Assembly (NCBI RefSeq): GCF_019801145.1
Contig: NZ_JAHVJQ010000004.1
Location: forward strand, 1 to 64,000
DNA length: 64,000 nt
Origin: Leisingera aquaemixtae
GTDB lineage: Bacteria; Pseudomonadota; Alphaproteobacteria; Rhodobacterales; Rhodobacteraceae
Reading direction: 5' to 3'
The notes beneath the pieces were generated by a model. The model did not search any database. It was not told the origin of the DNA and saw only the letters and a list, made by a program, of their open reading frames with translations. Position numbers and translations under genes: made by a program. Shown here piece by piece: positions 44,613 through 52,594 of the stretch. Each line of letters starts with the position of its first letter. Positions within the stretch are counted from its first letter, which is position 1.

Positions 44613-44675
44613 GAACTGCTCCATCTATACACATTCGGTTTGCTGAAGGTGTATGGACGGCATCCCGCAGCGGCT

Positions 44676-44689
44676 TTGATCCAGGTCAG
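44676..44689. promoter_or_regulatory. FNR/Nnr-like box upstream of the second AhpD-like gene
   Basis: TTGATCCAGGTCAG lies before the 44612/44624 start and overlaps the last codons of the upstream DUF938 gene. Together with the GCGGC flank it resembles the box at 44190. A CATACA-like -10 lies about 30 bases downstream of it. Confidence 0.5.
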
Positions 44690-45342
44690 GCAGTTGGTTT
44701 TTCTGCCGCCAGCGCCAGGTTGTTGGCGGGCATCTCTGCGGCTTGAACCAGCTTCAGCCCTTCGGCCTGCAGCCAGGCGGTCACTTGGCCATCGTCCTTG
44801 TAGCCGGTTTCCGGGTCGTGGGCGGTGATGGCGGCATGGAAGGCGCGGTCGCCGTCACTGGTCAATTCACCAGCGCGCATGAAGGGGCCGTAGATCACGA
44901 ACCACCCGCCGGGAGCGAGGGCGGCGGCGGCCTCGCGGATCAGGGTGCGGGCTTCCTCTTCGCTGATCAGATGCAGGAGGTTCACCAGCACGATCATGTC
45001 CTGGCCTGCATGATTCGCGCCCCAGCCGGGGGCGGTGGCGTCCAGTTCAACCGGCAAGGTGATGTTGGCCAGGCCTGCCTCACCCGCATAAGCCCGGATA
45101 CTGGCGCGGCGGGCGGCGTCCACCTCGGACGGCTGCCAGATCAGGCCGGGCAGGCGGGCGGCAAAGTCCACCACATGCTGGCCGGTGCCGCTGGCGAGTT
45201 CCAGGGCGCACCCCGCCTTCGGGGCGATCTGGGCCAGAAAATCGCAGATCGCGCCGCTGTTGCGGGCGGCAGAGGGGGCAAACAGCTTGCCGCCCTGCGG
45301 TTCTGCGGCCGAGGCCGCCCCGGGAACTGAACGCACCGGCAT
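44686..45342 (-). CDS. DUF938 family SAM-dependent methyltransferase-like protein
   Basis: The 218-residue protein has the DUF938 pattern: LFAPSAARNSGAICDFLAQ, motif I-like LELASGTGQHVVDFAARLP and W-Q-P-S-E-V-D. Later blocks are LVNLLHLISEEEARTLI and GGWFVIYGPFMRAGE. It probably binds SAM; the substrate of the family is unknown. Its ATG shares one base with the stop of the upstream FAD-oxidase gene (TGATG), so translation is likely coupled. It is the last gene of a three-gene operon. Confidence 0.88.
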   Translation of the reverse strand: MPVRSVPGAASAAEPQGGKLFAPSAARNSGAICDFLAQIAPKAGCALELASGTGQHVVDFAARLPGLIWQPSEVDAARRASIRAYAGEAGLANITLPVELDATAPGWGANHAGQDMIVLVNLLHLISEEEARTLIREAAAALAPGGWFVIYGPFMRAGELTSDGDRAFHAAITAHDPETGYKDDGQVTAWLQAEGLKLVQAAEMPANNLALAAEKPTA

Positions 45343-46412
45343 CAGCGCAGCCGCGCGGGCGAGAGGGCGGTGACCGCGGTGGCGTCCAGCACAGGCGTGC
45401 GGCCTGCCACAAGGTCGGCGATCAGCTGCGAAGCGGAGGGCGCGGTCATGATGCCGTAGCCGCCCTGGCCCGCGCACCAGATGAAATCCGGCTGATCCGG
45501 GTCCGGCCCGAGCACCAGGGTGCCGTCAGCAACAAAGCTGCGCAGCCCGGCAAAGTTGCTTTCCACCCGCGTCACCGGCTCAGTCACCATTTCCTCGTAG
45601 CGCGCCAGCCCCTCGGCCAGCACCATGTCGTCGGCATAGGCGTCATGCGGCTCCACCGGGTCGGCATCGGCGGGGGAAACCAAGAGCTTGCCGGCATCGG
45701 GTTTGGCGTACCAGGTCTCACCCACGCCGAGCAGCATCGGCCAGCCGCTGACATCATGGCCGCCGGGGGCGGGCAGCCGCGCCATCGAGCGGCGCTTGGG
45801 CTGCAGGCCGATGGCGGCGACCCCGGCCAGTGCCGCGAGCTGATCGGCCCAGGCGCCGGCCGCGTTGACCAGAGTGCGCGCCTCGTAAGCCTCGCCGCCG
45901 GCGGTGACCTGCCAGCCGCCGCTGATGCGGGTGATCGCGGTCACCGGCGCCCTGGTCACAATCCGGCCGCCCGCGGCGCGCAAGGCCTTGGCAAAGTCCT
46001 GCAGCATCCGGTCGGTGTCGATATCCTCTGCGGCGCCGCTGATGGCGGTGTAGCCGACTGTCTCCGGGTTCAGGATCGGCACCATGGCGCGGGCCTCGTC
46101 CAGCTCCAGCGTGGCCATGCCCAGCTCATCCACGTCGCGGGTAAAGCCTTCGGCATCACCCTTGGCCCCGACCAGCATCAGACCGCGCGGCGACAGGTAG
46201 CCGTTTTCGCGCAGGTAAGGAGCGCTGGCGCGGTTCAGGTCGACGGTGGGGCCGTGGCCGTAGTTTTCCTCGAACAGTGCGGCGGAGCGGCCGGAGGAAT
46301 GGTAGCCAAGCGAATCCTCCATCTCGAGCAGGGTGACGCTGCCCAGCTGCGCAAGCCGGGCGGCGGCGCTGGTGCCGGCCATGCCGCCGCCGATGACAAT
46401 GAAATCCTGCAT
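45342..46412 (-). CDS. FAD-dependent D-amino-acid oxidoreductase (D-arginine dehydrogenase/DAO-like)
   Basis: The 356-residue flavoprotein begins with FIVIGGGMAGTSAAARLAQLG and carries LGYHSSGRSAALFEENYG, typical of the D-arginine-dehydrogenase (DauA) subgroup. The end has FIWCAGQGGYGIMTAPSASQLIADL, the FAD-contact segment. It probably oxidises a D-amino acid to a 2-oxo acid. ATG 46412 begins the conserved fold. It lies 4 bases after the aldo-keto reductase stop. Substrate not certain. Confidence 0.85.
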   Translation of the reverse strand: MQDFIVIGGGMAGTSAAARLAQLGSVTLLEMEDSLGYHSSGRSAALFEENYGHGPTVDLNRASAPYLRENGYLSPRGLMLVGAKGDAEGFTRDVDELGMATLELDEARAMVPILNPETVGYTAISGAAEDIDTDRMLQDFAKALRAAGGRIVTRAPVTAITRISGGWQVTAGGEAYEARTLVNAAGAWADQLAALAGVAAIGLQPKRRSMARLPAPGGHDVSGWPMLLGVGETWYAKPDAGKLLVSPADADPVEPHDAYADDMVLAEGLARYEEMVTEPVTRVESNFAGLRSFVADGTLVLGPDPDQPDFIWCAGQGGYGIMTAPSASQLIADLVAGRTPVLDATAVTALSPARLR

Positions 46413-46416
46413 GGGT

Positions 46417-47379
46417 CTAGTCCTTGTCGTCTTCTTGTTCTTCCAGCCGGTCGGTGGCGGGGGCAGGCCGCGGGCTGAGCGCCTCGATCGCGCGGTAGAG
46501 GTCTGCGTCCATCGGAAAATCCAATGCCGCCAGCGAGGGCTGCAGCTGCGTTGCGTTGCGGGCGGAGATGATCGGCACCGGTGCGGACGCGTGGGCGGCG
46601 GCCCAGGCCACGGCAAGGCTGGCGGGATGGGTGCCGCGCTGAGCGGCAAGCTCTGCCAGCGCCGCGGCTGTCTGGTGCATGGCGGCAGGGCTGTAGCGGA
46701 TGCTGTAGCCCTTGTCCTCGGTGATGCGGCCGCTGCCGCCGGCGGCGTATTTGCCGGTGAGGAGGCCGCCGCCAAGGGGCGAGTAGGGCACCGCGGTGAT
46801 GCCCTGGTCGGCGCACATTGGCAGGATCTCGACCTCTGCCTGGCGTTTCACCAGCGAGTACATCGGCTGTAGCACGTCCACGGAAATGCCGGAGGCGAGG
46901 CCTGCCATCTGCGCCTTCATCACCTGCCAGGCGGCAAAGTTGGACAGCGCCGCATAGCGGATCACGCCTTCGTCCTTCAGTGCTGCAAAGCAGTCCATGG
47001 TTTCGCGCAGGTCGGTGTCCGGGTCGAAGCGGTGCAGATAGAAAACGTCGACCATATCCAAGTCCAGTCTGCGGCGGCTTTCGTCCAGCTGGGCGCGCAG
47101 GTTGGCGGCCCCGGCGCCGCCCTCGTAGCCAGCTTTGGTTGCGATCAGCAGCTGCTCGCGCTCTGCCCTGATCAGGCGGCCCAGGATCTGTTCCGAGTTG
47201 CCATCGGTATAGACCCAGGCGGTGTCGAAATGGGTGATGCCGGCGGCGCGGCAGGCGGCGTACATCTCCGCCGACTGCGCTTCGGAGGCGCGGCCGCCGA
47301 ACTGCATGCAGCCAAAGGCAAAGCGGCTGGCAGGGCTGCCGTCAGGGCTGCAGAGAGGCGTATGAGGTTTCTTGGTCAT
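46417..47379 (-). CDS. Aldo/keto reductase
   Basis: The 320-residue protein has the AKR catalytic tetrad: D and Y in HFDTAWVYTDGNSEQILG, K in LLIATKAGYEGG and H in FYLHRFD. SPLGGGLLTGKY and IISARNATQLQ are the cofactor-binding segments. It reduces an aldehyde or ketone with NADPH. ATG 47379 is the conserved start; the upstream extension is non-conserved. It heads an operon with the FAD oxidoreductase and the DUF938 protein, suggesting joint processing of one substrate or its damage products. Confidence 0.88.
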   Translation of the reverse strand: MTKKPHTPLCSPDGSPASRFAFGCMQFGGRASEAQSAEMYAACRAAGITHFDTAWVYTDGNSEQILGRLIRAEREQLLIATKAGYEGGAGAANLRAQLDESRRRLDLDMVDVFYLHRFDPDTDLRETMDCFAALKDEGVIRYAALSNFAAWQVMKAQMAGLASGISVDVLQPMYSLVKRQAEVEILPMCADQGITAVPYSPLGGGLLTGKYAAGGSGRITEDKGYSIRYSPAAMHQTAAALAELAAQRGTHPASLAVAWAAAHASAPVPIISARNATQLQPSLAALDFPMDADLYRAIEALSPRPAPATDRLEEQEDDKD

Positions 47380-47515
47380 GCGGGGAGAGTGGCACGCAAG
47401 GCAGGGCAGGCAAAGGGCAATTCCTGCGCCGGCCTGACAAAATGCTTGGTCAAACAGCCGGGCAGTGCAACTATCGGCTGCAGATAACAAGTTCACTGAT
47501 GACGGGGGAAAGACA

Positions 47516-47875
47516 ATGTCGGCATCCAACGCCCATCCGATGGCTTCCGGGCATGTGCCCGCCTATCTGCCAGGGCCCGACGGCAGCGACCCGCTGTTCA
47601 CCTTCATGGCGGTTACGACAATTCTGCTGATCCTTGGCATCGGTGCGCTGTATCTGACCCTGCACGCCATTCCCGAGAAGATGGCGCATACCGACAATCA
47701 CGCGCAATTCCAGGTGATCGGCATTCTGGCCCTGCTGGCCCTGTTCACCCACAACAACCTCTTCTGGGTCGCCGCGCTGCTGCTGGCGGCCTTCCGGATG
47801 CCGGATTTCCTGACACCTTTACAGTCGATCGCGGCTTCGCTGGAAGAGCTGAAGCAGCGCGCCAAGGAGGAGTGA
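47516..47875 (+). CDS. DUF3302-like small inner-membrane protein (YiaW-type)
   Basis: The 119-residue protein has two hydrophobic helices (about 28-51 and 62-93) with LHAIPEKMAHTDNH between them and LFTHNNLFWVAALLLAAFR in the second, resembling DUF3302/YiaW. A coiled-coil-like C-terminus (ASLEELKQRAKEE) follows. GGGGGAAAG precedes the ATG. It is 3 bases from the HlyD-family gene, the same pairing as E. coli yiaW-yiaV, so the two likely form one complex. Confidence 0.72.
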   Translation: MSASNAHPMASGHVPAYLPGPDGSDPLFTFMAVTTILLILGIGALYLTLHAIPEKMAHTDNHAQFQVIGILALLALFTHNNLFWVAALLLAAFRMPDFLTPLQSIAASLEELKQRAKEE

Positions 47876-47878
47876 TCC

Positions 47879-49117
47879 ATGCTGGAACTGTTGATCTGCT
47901 CCTTGCTGACGGTGCTGCCGGATTTCCTGTTCCGCCGGTTTGTCCAGGGCAAGCGCCTTGGCAAGGAAATCAATTTCTTCTCTGTCTGGTATGAATTGCG
48001 CTGGGGGATCACCGCCTGTGCGGTGCTGACCATCTCTCTGATCACGGCAATTTTCTACTATCATCCGGCCACCACCAGTGTGGCCTCTTATTTCCGCACC
48101 GTTACGATCCTGCCCGAGACCGGCGGGCGGGTGGCGGAGGTGCTCGTCGAGAACAATCAGAAAGTGGAGGCCGGCGACATCCTGTTCCGTTTGGATGACT
48201 CCAGCCAGCAGGCCGCGGTGGAGACCGCAAGCAAACGCATTGCCGAAATTGAAGCGTCTCTGGCCGTTGCCGGCGCGGAGCTGGCGGCTGCCGAAGCGGG
48301 CATTGAACAGGCCACCGCAGCCCTGGCCCAGGCGCAGGATGACCTGGACCGCAATCTGGAACTGCGAGAACGCGGATCGGCGGCTGTGCGCGAGGCGGAA
48401 ATTGAGCGGCTGCAGAACCTGGTCGCCCGCCGCGAAGGGGAGCTGGGTGCTGCGGAAGCGGGCAAGGCGTCAGTAGAAGAGAACATCGGCGTTCTGATCC
48501 CGGCCCAGCGGGCCAGCGCCCGGGCGGCACTGGAGCAGGCAGAGGTGGAACTGGCAAAGACCGTAGTCGTGGCCGGTGTCAGCGGGCGGGTTGAGCAATT
48601 CGCCCTGCAGGCGGGGGATTACGTGAACCCGATCCTGCGCCCGGCGGGCATTCTGGTGCCCACGGAATTTGTTGAGCGCGACCGCTTTGTCGCCGGATTC
48701 GGGCAGCTGACCGCGGGGGTGATAAAGCCCGGGATGTTTGCCGAGATGGGCTGCCTGTCGAAACCTTTCACCGTCATTCCGATGGTCGTCGTGGAGGTTC
48801 AGGACGTAATCCCCTCGGGACAGGTGCGGCCCAGCGACAACTTGCGCGACCCGCAGGACAACAGGCGCCCCGGCACCCTGACAGTTTTCATGGAGCCGCT
48901 CTACGAAGGCCAGGCGAATGATATCCCGCCGGGCAGCAATTGCGTCGCCAATGCCTACACCAGCAACCATGACTTGCTGGATGATCCCGATCTCGGCTTT
49001 GGCAGGTGGCTGTTCCTGCACGCGGTGGATACGGTCGGGCTGGTGCATGCCCTGCTGCTGCGCATCCAGATGCTGCTGCTGCCGGTACAGACGCTGGTCT
49101 TCGCCGGCGGGCATTAA
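47879..49117 (+). CDS. HlyD family membrane-fusion protein (YiaV-type)
   Basis: The 412-residue protein has an N-terminal membrane segment (about 44-61; ITACAVLTISLITAIFYY). A lipoyl/barrel-sandwich start (ILPETGGRVAEVLVENNQKVEAGDILFRLDD), a long coiled coil rich in A and E (about 115-220), and the return VVVAGVSGRVEQFALQAGDYV follow. It belongs to periplasmic adaptor proteins of efflux systems. No ABC, RND or MFS pump and no outer-membrane factor is encoded next to it. A terminator follows. Confidence 0.85.
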   Translation: MLELLICSLLTVLPDFLFRRFVQGKRLGKEINFFSVWYELRWGITACAVLTISLITAIFYYHPATTSVASYFRTVTILPETGGRVAEVLVENNQKVEAGDILFRLDDSSQQAAVETASKRIAEIEASLAVAGAELAAAEAGIEQATAALAQAQDDLDRNLELRERGSAAVREAEIERLQNLVARREGELGAAEAGKASVEENIGVLIPAQRASARAALEQAEVELAKTVVVAGVSGRVEQFALQAGDYVNPILRPAGILVPTEFVERDRFVAGFGQLTAGVIKPGMFAEMGCLSKPFTVIPMVVVEVQDVIPSGQVRPSDNLRDPQDNRRPGTLTVFMEPLYEGQANDIPPGSNCVANAYTSNHDLLDDPDLGFGRWLFLHAVDTVGLVHALLLRIQMLLLPVQTLVFAGGH

Positions 49118-49139
49118 GGGGCCGCGGGCTTCAGCCAGC

Positions 49140-49175
49140 GGGGCGGCAGGTGCCATATTGCCGCCCCGTTTGCTT
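49140..49175 (+). terminator. Rho-independent terminator after the HlyD-family gene
   Basis: GGGGCGGCA pairs with TGCCGCCCC (49140-49167) around a 10-base loop, followed by GTTTGCTTG. It closes the DUF3302-HlyD operon. Confidence 0.65.
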
Positions 49176-49209
49176 GTTAACACGCTCCAAAGCCGAATGG
49201 AGGGCCGGA

Positions 49210-49794
49210 GTGAAACAGTTTCTGATGATCGGGGCCGCGGCCCTGCTGGCAGCCTGCGCGGCGCCTGAACAGCCGGATTATTGGACAGCGACAAGGACCG
49301 GGCACGGGGCGCAGCCTGCGGCGGCATCTACGTCTGCAGGCGGACCGGACTACCGCACCGCGGCGCTGGCGGAAGCGGGGCAGTATACCAGCGTGATGCG
49401 CCCCGGCCTGCACAAGACCCGCACCGGTGCGCCCTGGCTGGTTGTTCACTCCTCCCGCTACCGCAGCAGCGGCACGCCTGAATCCGCGCCTGCCGCCGCC
49501 CGGTCGGCGATGGCCTATATGAGCTCGAAATGGAAGGCGCCCTATGCTGCGAAGGCGCGCCACGGGGATGCAAATGCCCGGTTCCGCATCGTGACCGTGG
49601 ATGGCCGCAGTTTTGCAGTGCTGAACCGGATCCGGCTGCCGCTGAAGCATCTCTTCGTGTCCGACGGGGAGGCCCTGAAACAGCTGTACGGGCACGCGGC
49701 GCAGCTGTCCGGCTGCACGGTCACCGGTCCGGCGCTGATCCGGCGCGTCGACGGCACCGCCGAGAAGCTTGCGGCGCCGGTTGTCTGCTCCTGA
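49210..49794 (+). CDS. Putative lipoprotein of unknown function
   Basis: This 194-residue protein starts at GTG with GGAGGG upstream. Its signal peptide ends in a lipobox (LLAACAA, cysteine about residue 18), so it should be lipid-anchored. After a Q/A/T-rich linker, a domain with YRTAALAEAGQYTSVMRPGLHK, WLVVHSSRYRSS and RFRIVTVDGRSFAVLNRIRL follows, and the protein ends with a late cysteine pair (SGCTV, VVCS) that could form a disulphide. I do not recognise the domain. Confidence 0.72.
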   Translation: MKQFLMIGAAALLAACAAPEQPDYWTATRTGHGAQPAAASTSAGGPDYRTAALAEAGQYTSVMRPGLHKTRTGAPWLVVHSSRYRSSGTPESAPAAARSAMAYMSSKWKAPYAAKARHGDANARFRIVTVDGRSFAVLNRIRLPLKHLFVSDGEALKQLYGHAAQLSGCTVTGPALIRRVDGTAEKLAAPVVCS

Positions 49795-49983
49795 GCTGAC
49801 GGGGCTTGACCTCGGCACGGTTCGGCGCTGCCGGTTGGCAGGCCCACTCGCCACGCCCGTTTTCAAAGCCGACTGGTGCAGGACTGGCTGACGCTAAGAT
49901 ACGCCCCGTGACCCGGAGTAATGGGGCAACGCAAGGCAGCTTCGGGGGGGAGCGCCAGCCTATTCCTGCTGCCGGCGGCTCGG

Positions 49984-50340
49984 TCAGTCGGCGAAACAGA
50001 GTTTGTTTCTGTCCAGATCCCGCACATAGGCAGAAAAACGCGGCCCGCGTTGCTGCGGTTCGCCCTCGCATGTGCCGCCCAGCTCAATGGCCTTGCTGTA
50101 CATCCTGGCGACTTCGCTTGCGGACCCGAGGCTGAACCCCACCATGGTTCCGTTGCCATTGGTGGCCGGTTCGCCGTCAAAGGGCAGGGCGGCCGCAAAG
50201 GCAAATTCGTCCCGCAGCCAGTAGGTCATTCTTTCGTTTGGCCGGACCTGCGTCAGTCCCGAGTTCTCAAAAAGCGCGTCATAGAACTGTATTGACGCTT
50301 CCATGTTGTTGGTTCCAACAACGAAGTAATTTATTTTCAA
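49984..50340 (-). CDS. VOC superfamily (glyoxalase-like) protein
   Basis: The 118-residue protein has the VOC start KINYFVVGTNNMEASIQFYDALF and the end RFSAYVRDLDRNKLCFAD. The start appears to be TTG at 50340, because AGGAG lies 7 bases before it; a TTG two codons earlier would be too close. No ATG is nearby. The substrate is unknown. It converges with the lipoprotein gene. Confidence 0.78.
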   Translation of the reverse strand: MKINYFVVGTNNMEASIQFYDALFENSGLTQVRPNERMTYWLRDEFAFAAALPFDGEPATNGNGTMVGFSLGSASEVARMYSKAIELGGTCEGEPQQRGPRFSAYVRDLDRNKLCFAD

Positions 50341-50490
50341 AGTCAATCTCCTATGCGCTTGACAGGTTCCCGGTCAAAAGTCCGGCGATGCAAAGATGCT
50401 GCCGGCCGGTTCATCAAGCGGGGTTTACATTAAGGCAGTGACAGGACGTGTCAGCAGGCTTCTGGAAAATCAGGGTTCTGCCTCAACAGA

Positions 50491-50516
50491 AAAGGCCCGC
50501 CGGTTGGCGGGCCTTT
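50491..50516. terminator. Bidirectional terminator before the purine operon end
   Basis: AAAGGCCCGCC pairs with GGCGGGCCTTT as an 11-bp perfect stem with a GGTT loop. It lies 23 bases beyond the stop of the BMP-type binding-protein gene and probably ends the purine operon on the - strand. Confidence 0.75.
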
Positions 50517-50538
50517 CCGTGTTCCGGGACTGTGCCGC

Positions 50539-51612
50539 TTACTGCGGGATGTCGCCTTCGATACCTTCGACATAGAAGTTCATGCCGGCCAGGGTGCCGT
50601 CATCGGCCACTTCGCCCTCGGCCAGCCAGTCGGAGCCGTCCTGCTTCTTCAGCGGGCCGGTGAACGGGTGGTAGGTGCCGTTTGCGATCGAGTCCTTGAT
50701 CGCCAGTGCCGCTTCCTTGACTTCTGCCGGAACCGCGTCGGTGATTTCGCCGATTTCGACCATGCCGGCGCCGATGCCGTCCCAGGTGTCAACCGACTCC
50801 CAGGTGCCGTCGATCACGGCCTTGGTGCGGGCGACGTAGTAGGGTGCCCAGTTGTCGATGATCGAGGAAACGCGCGGTTTCGGCGCGTACTCGGACATGT
50901 CCGAAGCCTGGCCGAAGGTGATCACGTTGCCGGCGTTCTGCGCAGCCGCTTGCGGTGCGGTGGAGTCGGTGTGCTGCAGGATCACGTCGGCGCCCTGCTC
51001 GATCAGCACCTTGGCGGCGTCCGCTTCCTTGGCCGGGTCGAACCAGGTGAAGGCCCAGACCACCTTGAACTGGACGTCCGGGTTCACCTTCTTGGCGTGG
51101 ATATAGGCCGAGTTGATGCCGCGGATCACTTCCGGGATCGGGTAGGAGCCGATGTAGCCGACGATGTTGCTCTCGGTCATGTGGCCCGCGATGGTGCCCT
51201 GCACCGCACGGCCTTCATAGAAGCGGGCGGAATAGGTCGAGACGTTGTCGGCGCGCTTGTAGCCGGTGGCGTGCTCGAACTTCACGTTCGGGAACTTCTT
51301 GGCGACGTTGATGGTCGGGTCCATGTAGCCGAAGGAGGTGGTGAAGATCAGGTCGGCGCCTTCCAGCGCCATCTGGGTCATCACCCGCTCTGCGTCCGGG
51401 CCTTCGGCGACGTTTTCCACATAGACGGTTTCGACCTGGTCGCCGAACTCGGCTTCAACCGCCTTGCGGCCCTGGTCGTGCTCATAGGTCCAGCCGCCGT
51501 CGCCGACGGGGCCGACATAGACAAAGCCCACCTTGGTGGTGTCGGCCATCGCCGCGCCTGCGGCCAGGCCAAGCGCCACGGCGGCGCTGGTCAGGAGGTT
51601 GGTCAGTTTCAT
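50539..51612 (-). CDS. BMP family ABC transporter substrate-binding protein (nucleoside/purine type)
   Basis: The 357-residue periplasmic protein has a signal peptide (MKLTNLLTSAAVALGLAAGAAMA) and the BMP/PnrA fold with KVGFVYVGPVGDGGWTYEHDQG, GADLIFTTSFGYMDPT and GADVILQHTDSTAPQAAA. Members bind purine nucleosides or nucleobases. GGGGAG precedes ATG 51612. It is the last gene of the operon beginning with xdhA, which suggests hypoxanthine, xanthine or guanine as ligand (inference). Confidence 0.9.
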   Translation of the reverse strand: MKLTNLLTSAAVALGLAAGAAMADTTKVGFVYVGPVGDGGWTYEHDQGRKAVEAEFGDQVETVYVENVAEGPDAERVMTQMALEGADLIFTTSFGYMDPTINVAKKFPNVKFEHATGYKRADNVSTYSARFYEGRAVQGTIAGHMTESNIVGYIGSYPIPEVIRGINSAYIHAKKVNPDVQFKVVWAFTWFDPAKEADAAKVLIEQGADVILQHTDSTAPQAAAQNAGNVITFGQASDMSEYAPKPRVSSIIDNWAPYYVARTKAVIDGTWESVDTWDGIGAGMVEIGEITDAVPAEVKEAALAIKDSIANGTYHPFTGPLKKQDGSDWLAEGEVADDGTLAGMNFYVEGIEGDIPQ

Positions 51613-51672
51613 CAATAGCTCCCCAGTTTGGATCTTTTGGCCCCGGTTGCAGGGCAGTGAAAAGCCCCCCGT

Positions 51673-52593
51673 CTAGCGGGAGGCATGGAAGTTGCGGCCA
51701 AGCGAGGCGGGTGCGCTGCTTTTGTCCGCCGAAAGAATAACAAGCACAAGAATTGTAATCAGATAGGGCGACATTGCCAGATACTCGACCGGGATGGCAA
51801 CGCCTGCCGCCTGCAGATTGAGCTGCACCACAGTGACGCCGCCGAACAGATAGGCACCAAGCAGCGCGCGCCAGGGTTTCCAGCTGGCAAACACCACCAG
51901 CGCCAGGGCAATCCAGCCGATGCCGGCGGTCATGCCCTCGGTCCATTGCGGCACGCGGATCAGGCTGATGTAGGCACCACCCAGGCCGGCACAGGCGCCG
52001 CCGAACATGATCGCCAGCAGGCGGATCTTCAGCACCTTGTATCCCAGCGCATGGGCAGCGTCGTGGTTTTCGCCAACCGCGCGCAGCACCAGGCCGAGCC
52101 GGGAGTATTTCAGCACCCACCAGACCGCGGCGGTCAGCGCGATGCCGAAGTAAAGGATGATGTCGTGGCCGAACAGGATTGGGCCAACGACGGGCAGGTC
52201 GCTGAGCACGGGGAGATGGATGTCGCCCATGCGCGGCGGCTTGATGCCGACATAGGTCTGCCCCATCAGCGCCGACAGGCCCAGCCCGAACAGCGTCAGC
52301 GACAGGCCGGAGGCGACCTGGTTTGCCTGGGCGAACTGGGTGAGGATCGCAAACAGGATCGACAGGGCTGCGCCGGCAAAGGCGGCGGCGACGAAGCCGA
52401 GGAGCGGCGAGCCGCTTTCCACTGCGGTGGCAAAGCCCGCGATGGCGCCGACGATCATCATCCCCTCGACCCCGAGGTTCAGAACGCCTGCCTTTTCGAC
52501 CACCAGTTCTCCGATGGCTGCCAGCAGGAGCGGGGTTGCCGCGACCATCAGCGAGGCGATGAGCAGGACCGGGTTGATTGCAGAAAGATCCAT
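51673..52593 (-). CDS. ABC transporter permease (BMP-type nucleobase/nucleoside importer, subunit 2)
   Basis: The 306-residue membrane protein has about eight hydrophobic segments and the type-specific start ATPLLLAAIGELVVEKAGVLNLGVEGMMIVGA. Later it has LGLVLRAVGENHDAAHALGYKVLKIR, the coupling region. This is the BPD_transp_2 permease paired with the larger permease whose gene ends 1 base before this start. Confidence 0.92.
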   Translation of the reverse strand: MDLSAINPVLLIASLMVAATPLLLAAIGELVVEKAGVLNLGVEGMMIVGAIAGFATAVESGSPLLGFVAAAFAGAALSILFAILTQFAQANQVASGLSLTLFGLGLSALMGQTYVGIKPPRMGDIHLPVLSDLPVVGPILFGHDIILYFGIALTAAVWWVLKYSRLGLVLRAVGENHDAAHALGYKVLKIRLLAIMFGGACAGLGGAYISLIRVPQWTEGMTAGIGWIALALVVFASWKPWRALLGAYLFGGVTVVQLNLQAAGVAIPVEYLAMSPYLITILVLVILSADKSSAPASLGRNFHASR

Positions 52594-52594
52594 G

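Noticed and set aside
44627-44654. ATACAC...GTGTAT dyad upstream of the second AhpD-like gene
   Set aside because: Only 6-bp arms with a 16-base gap; part of it is better read as the -10 region downstream of the FNR-like box.
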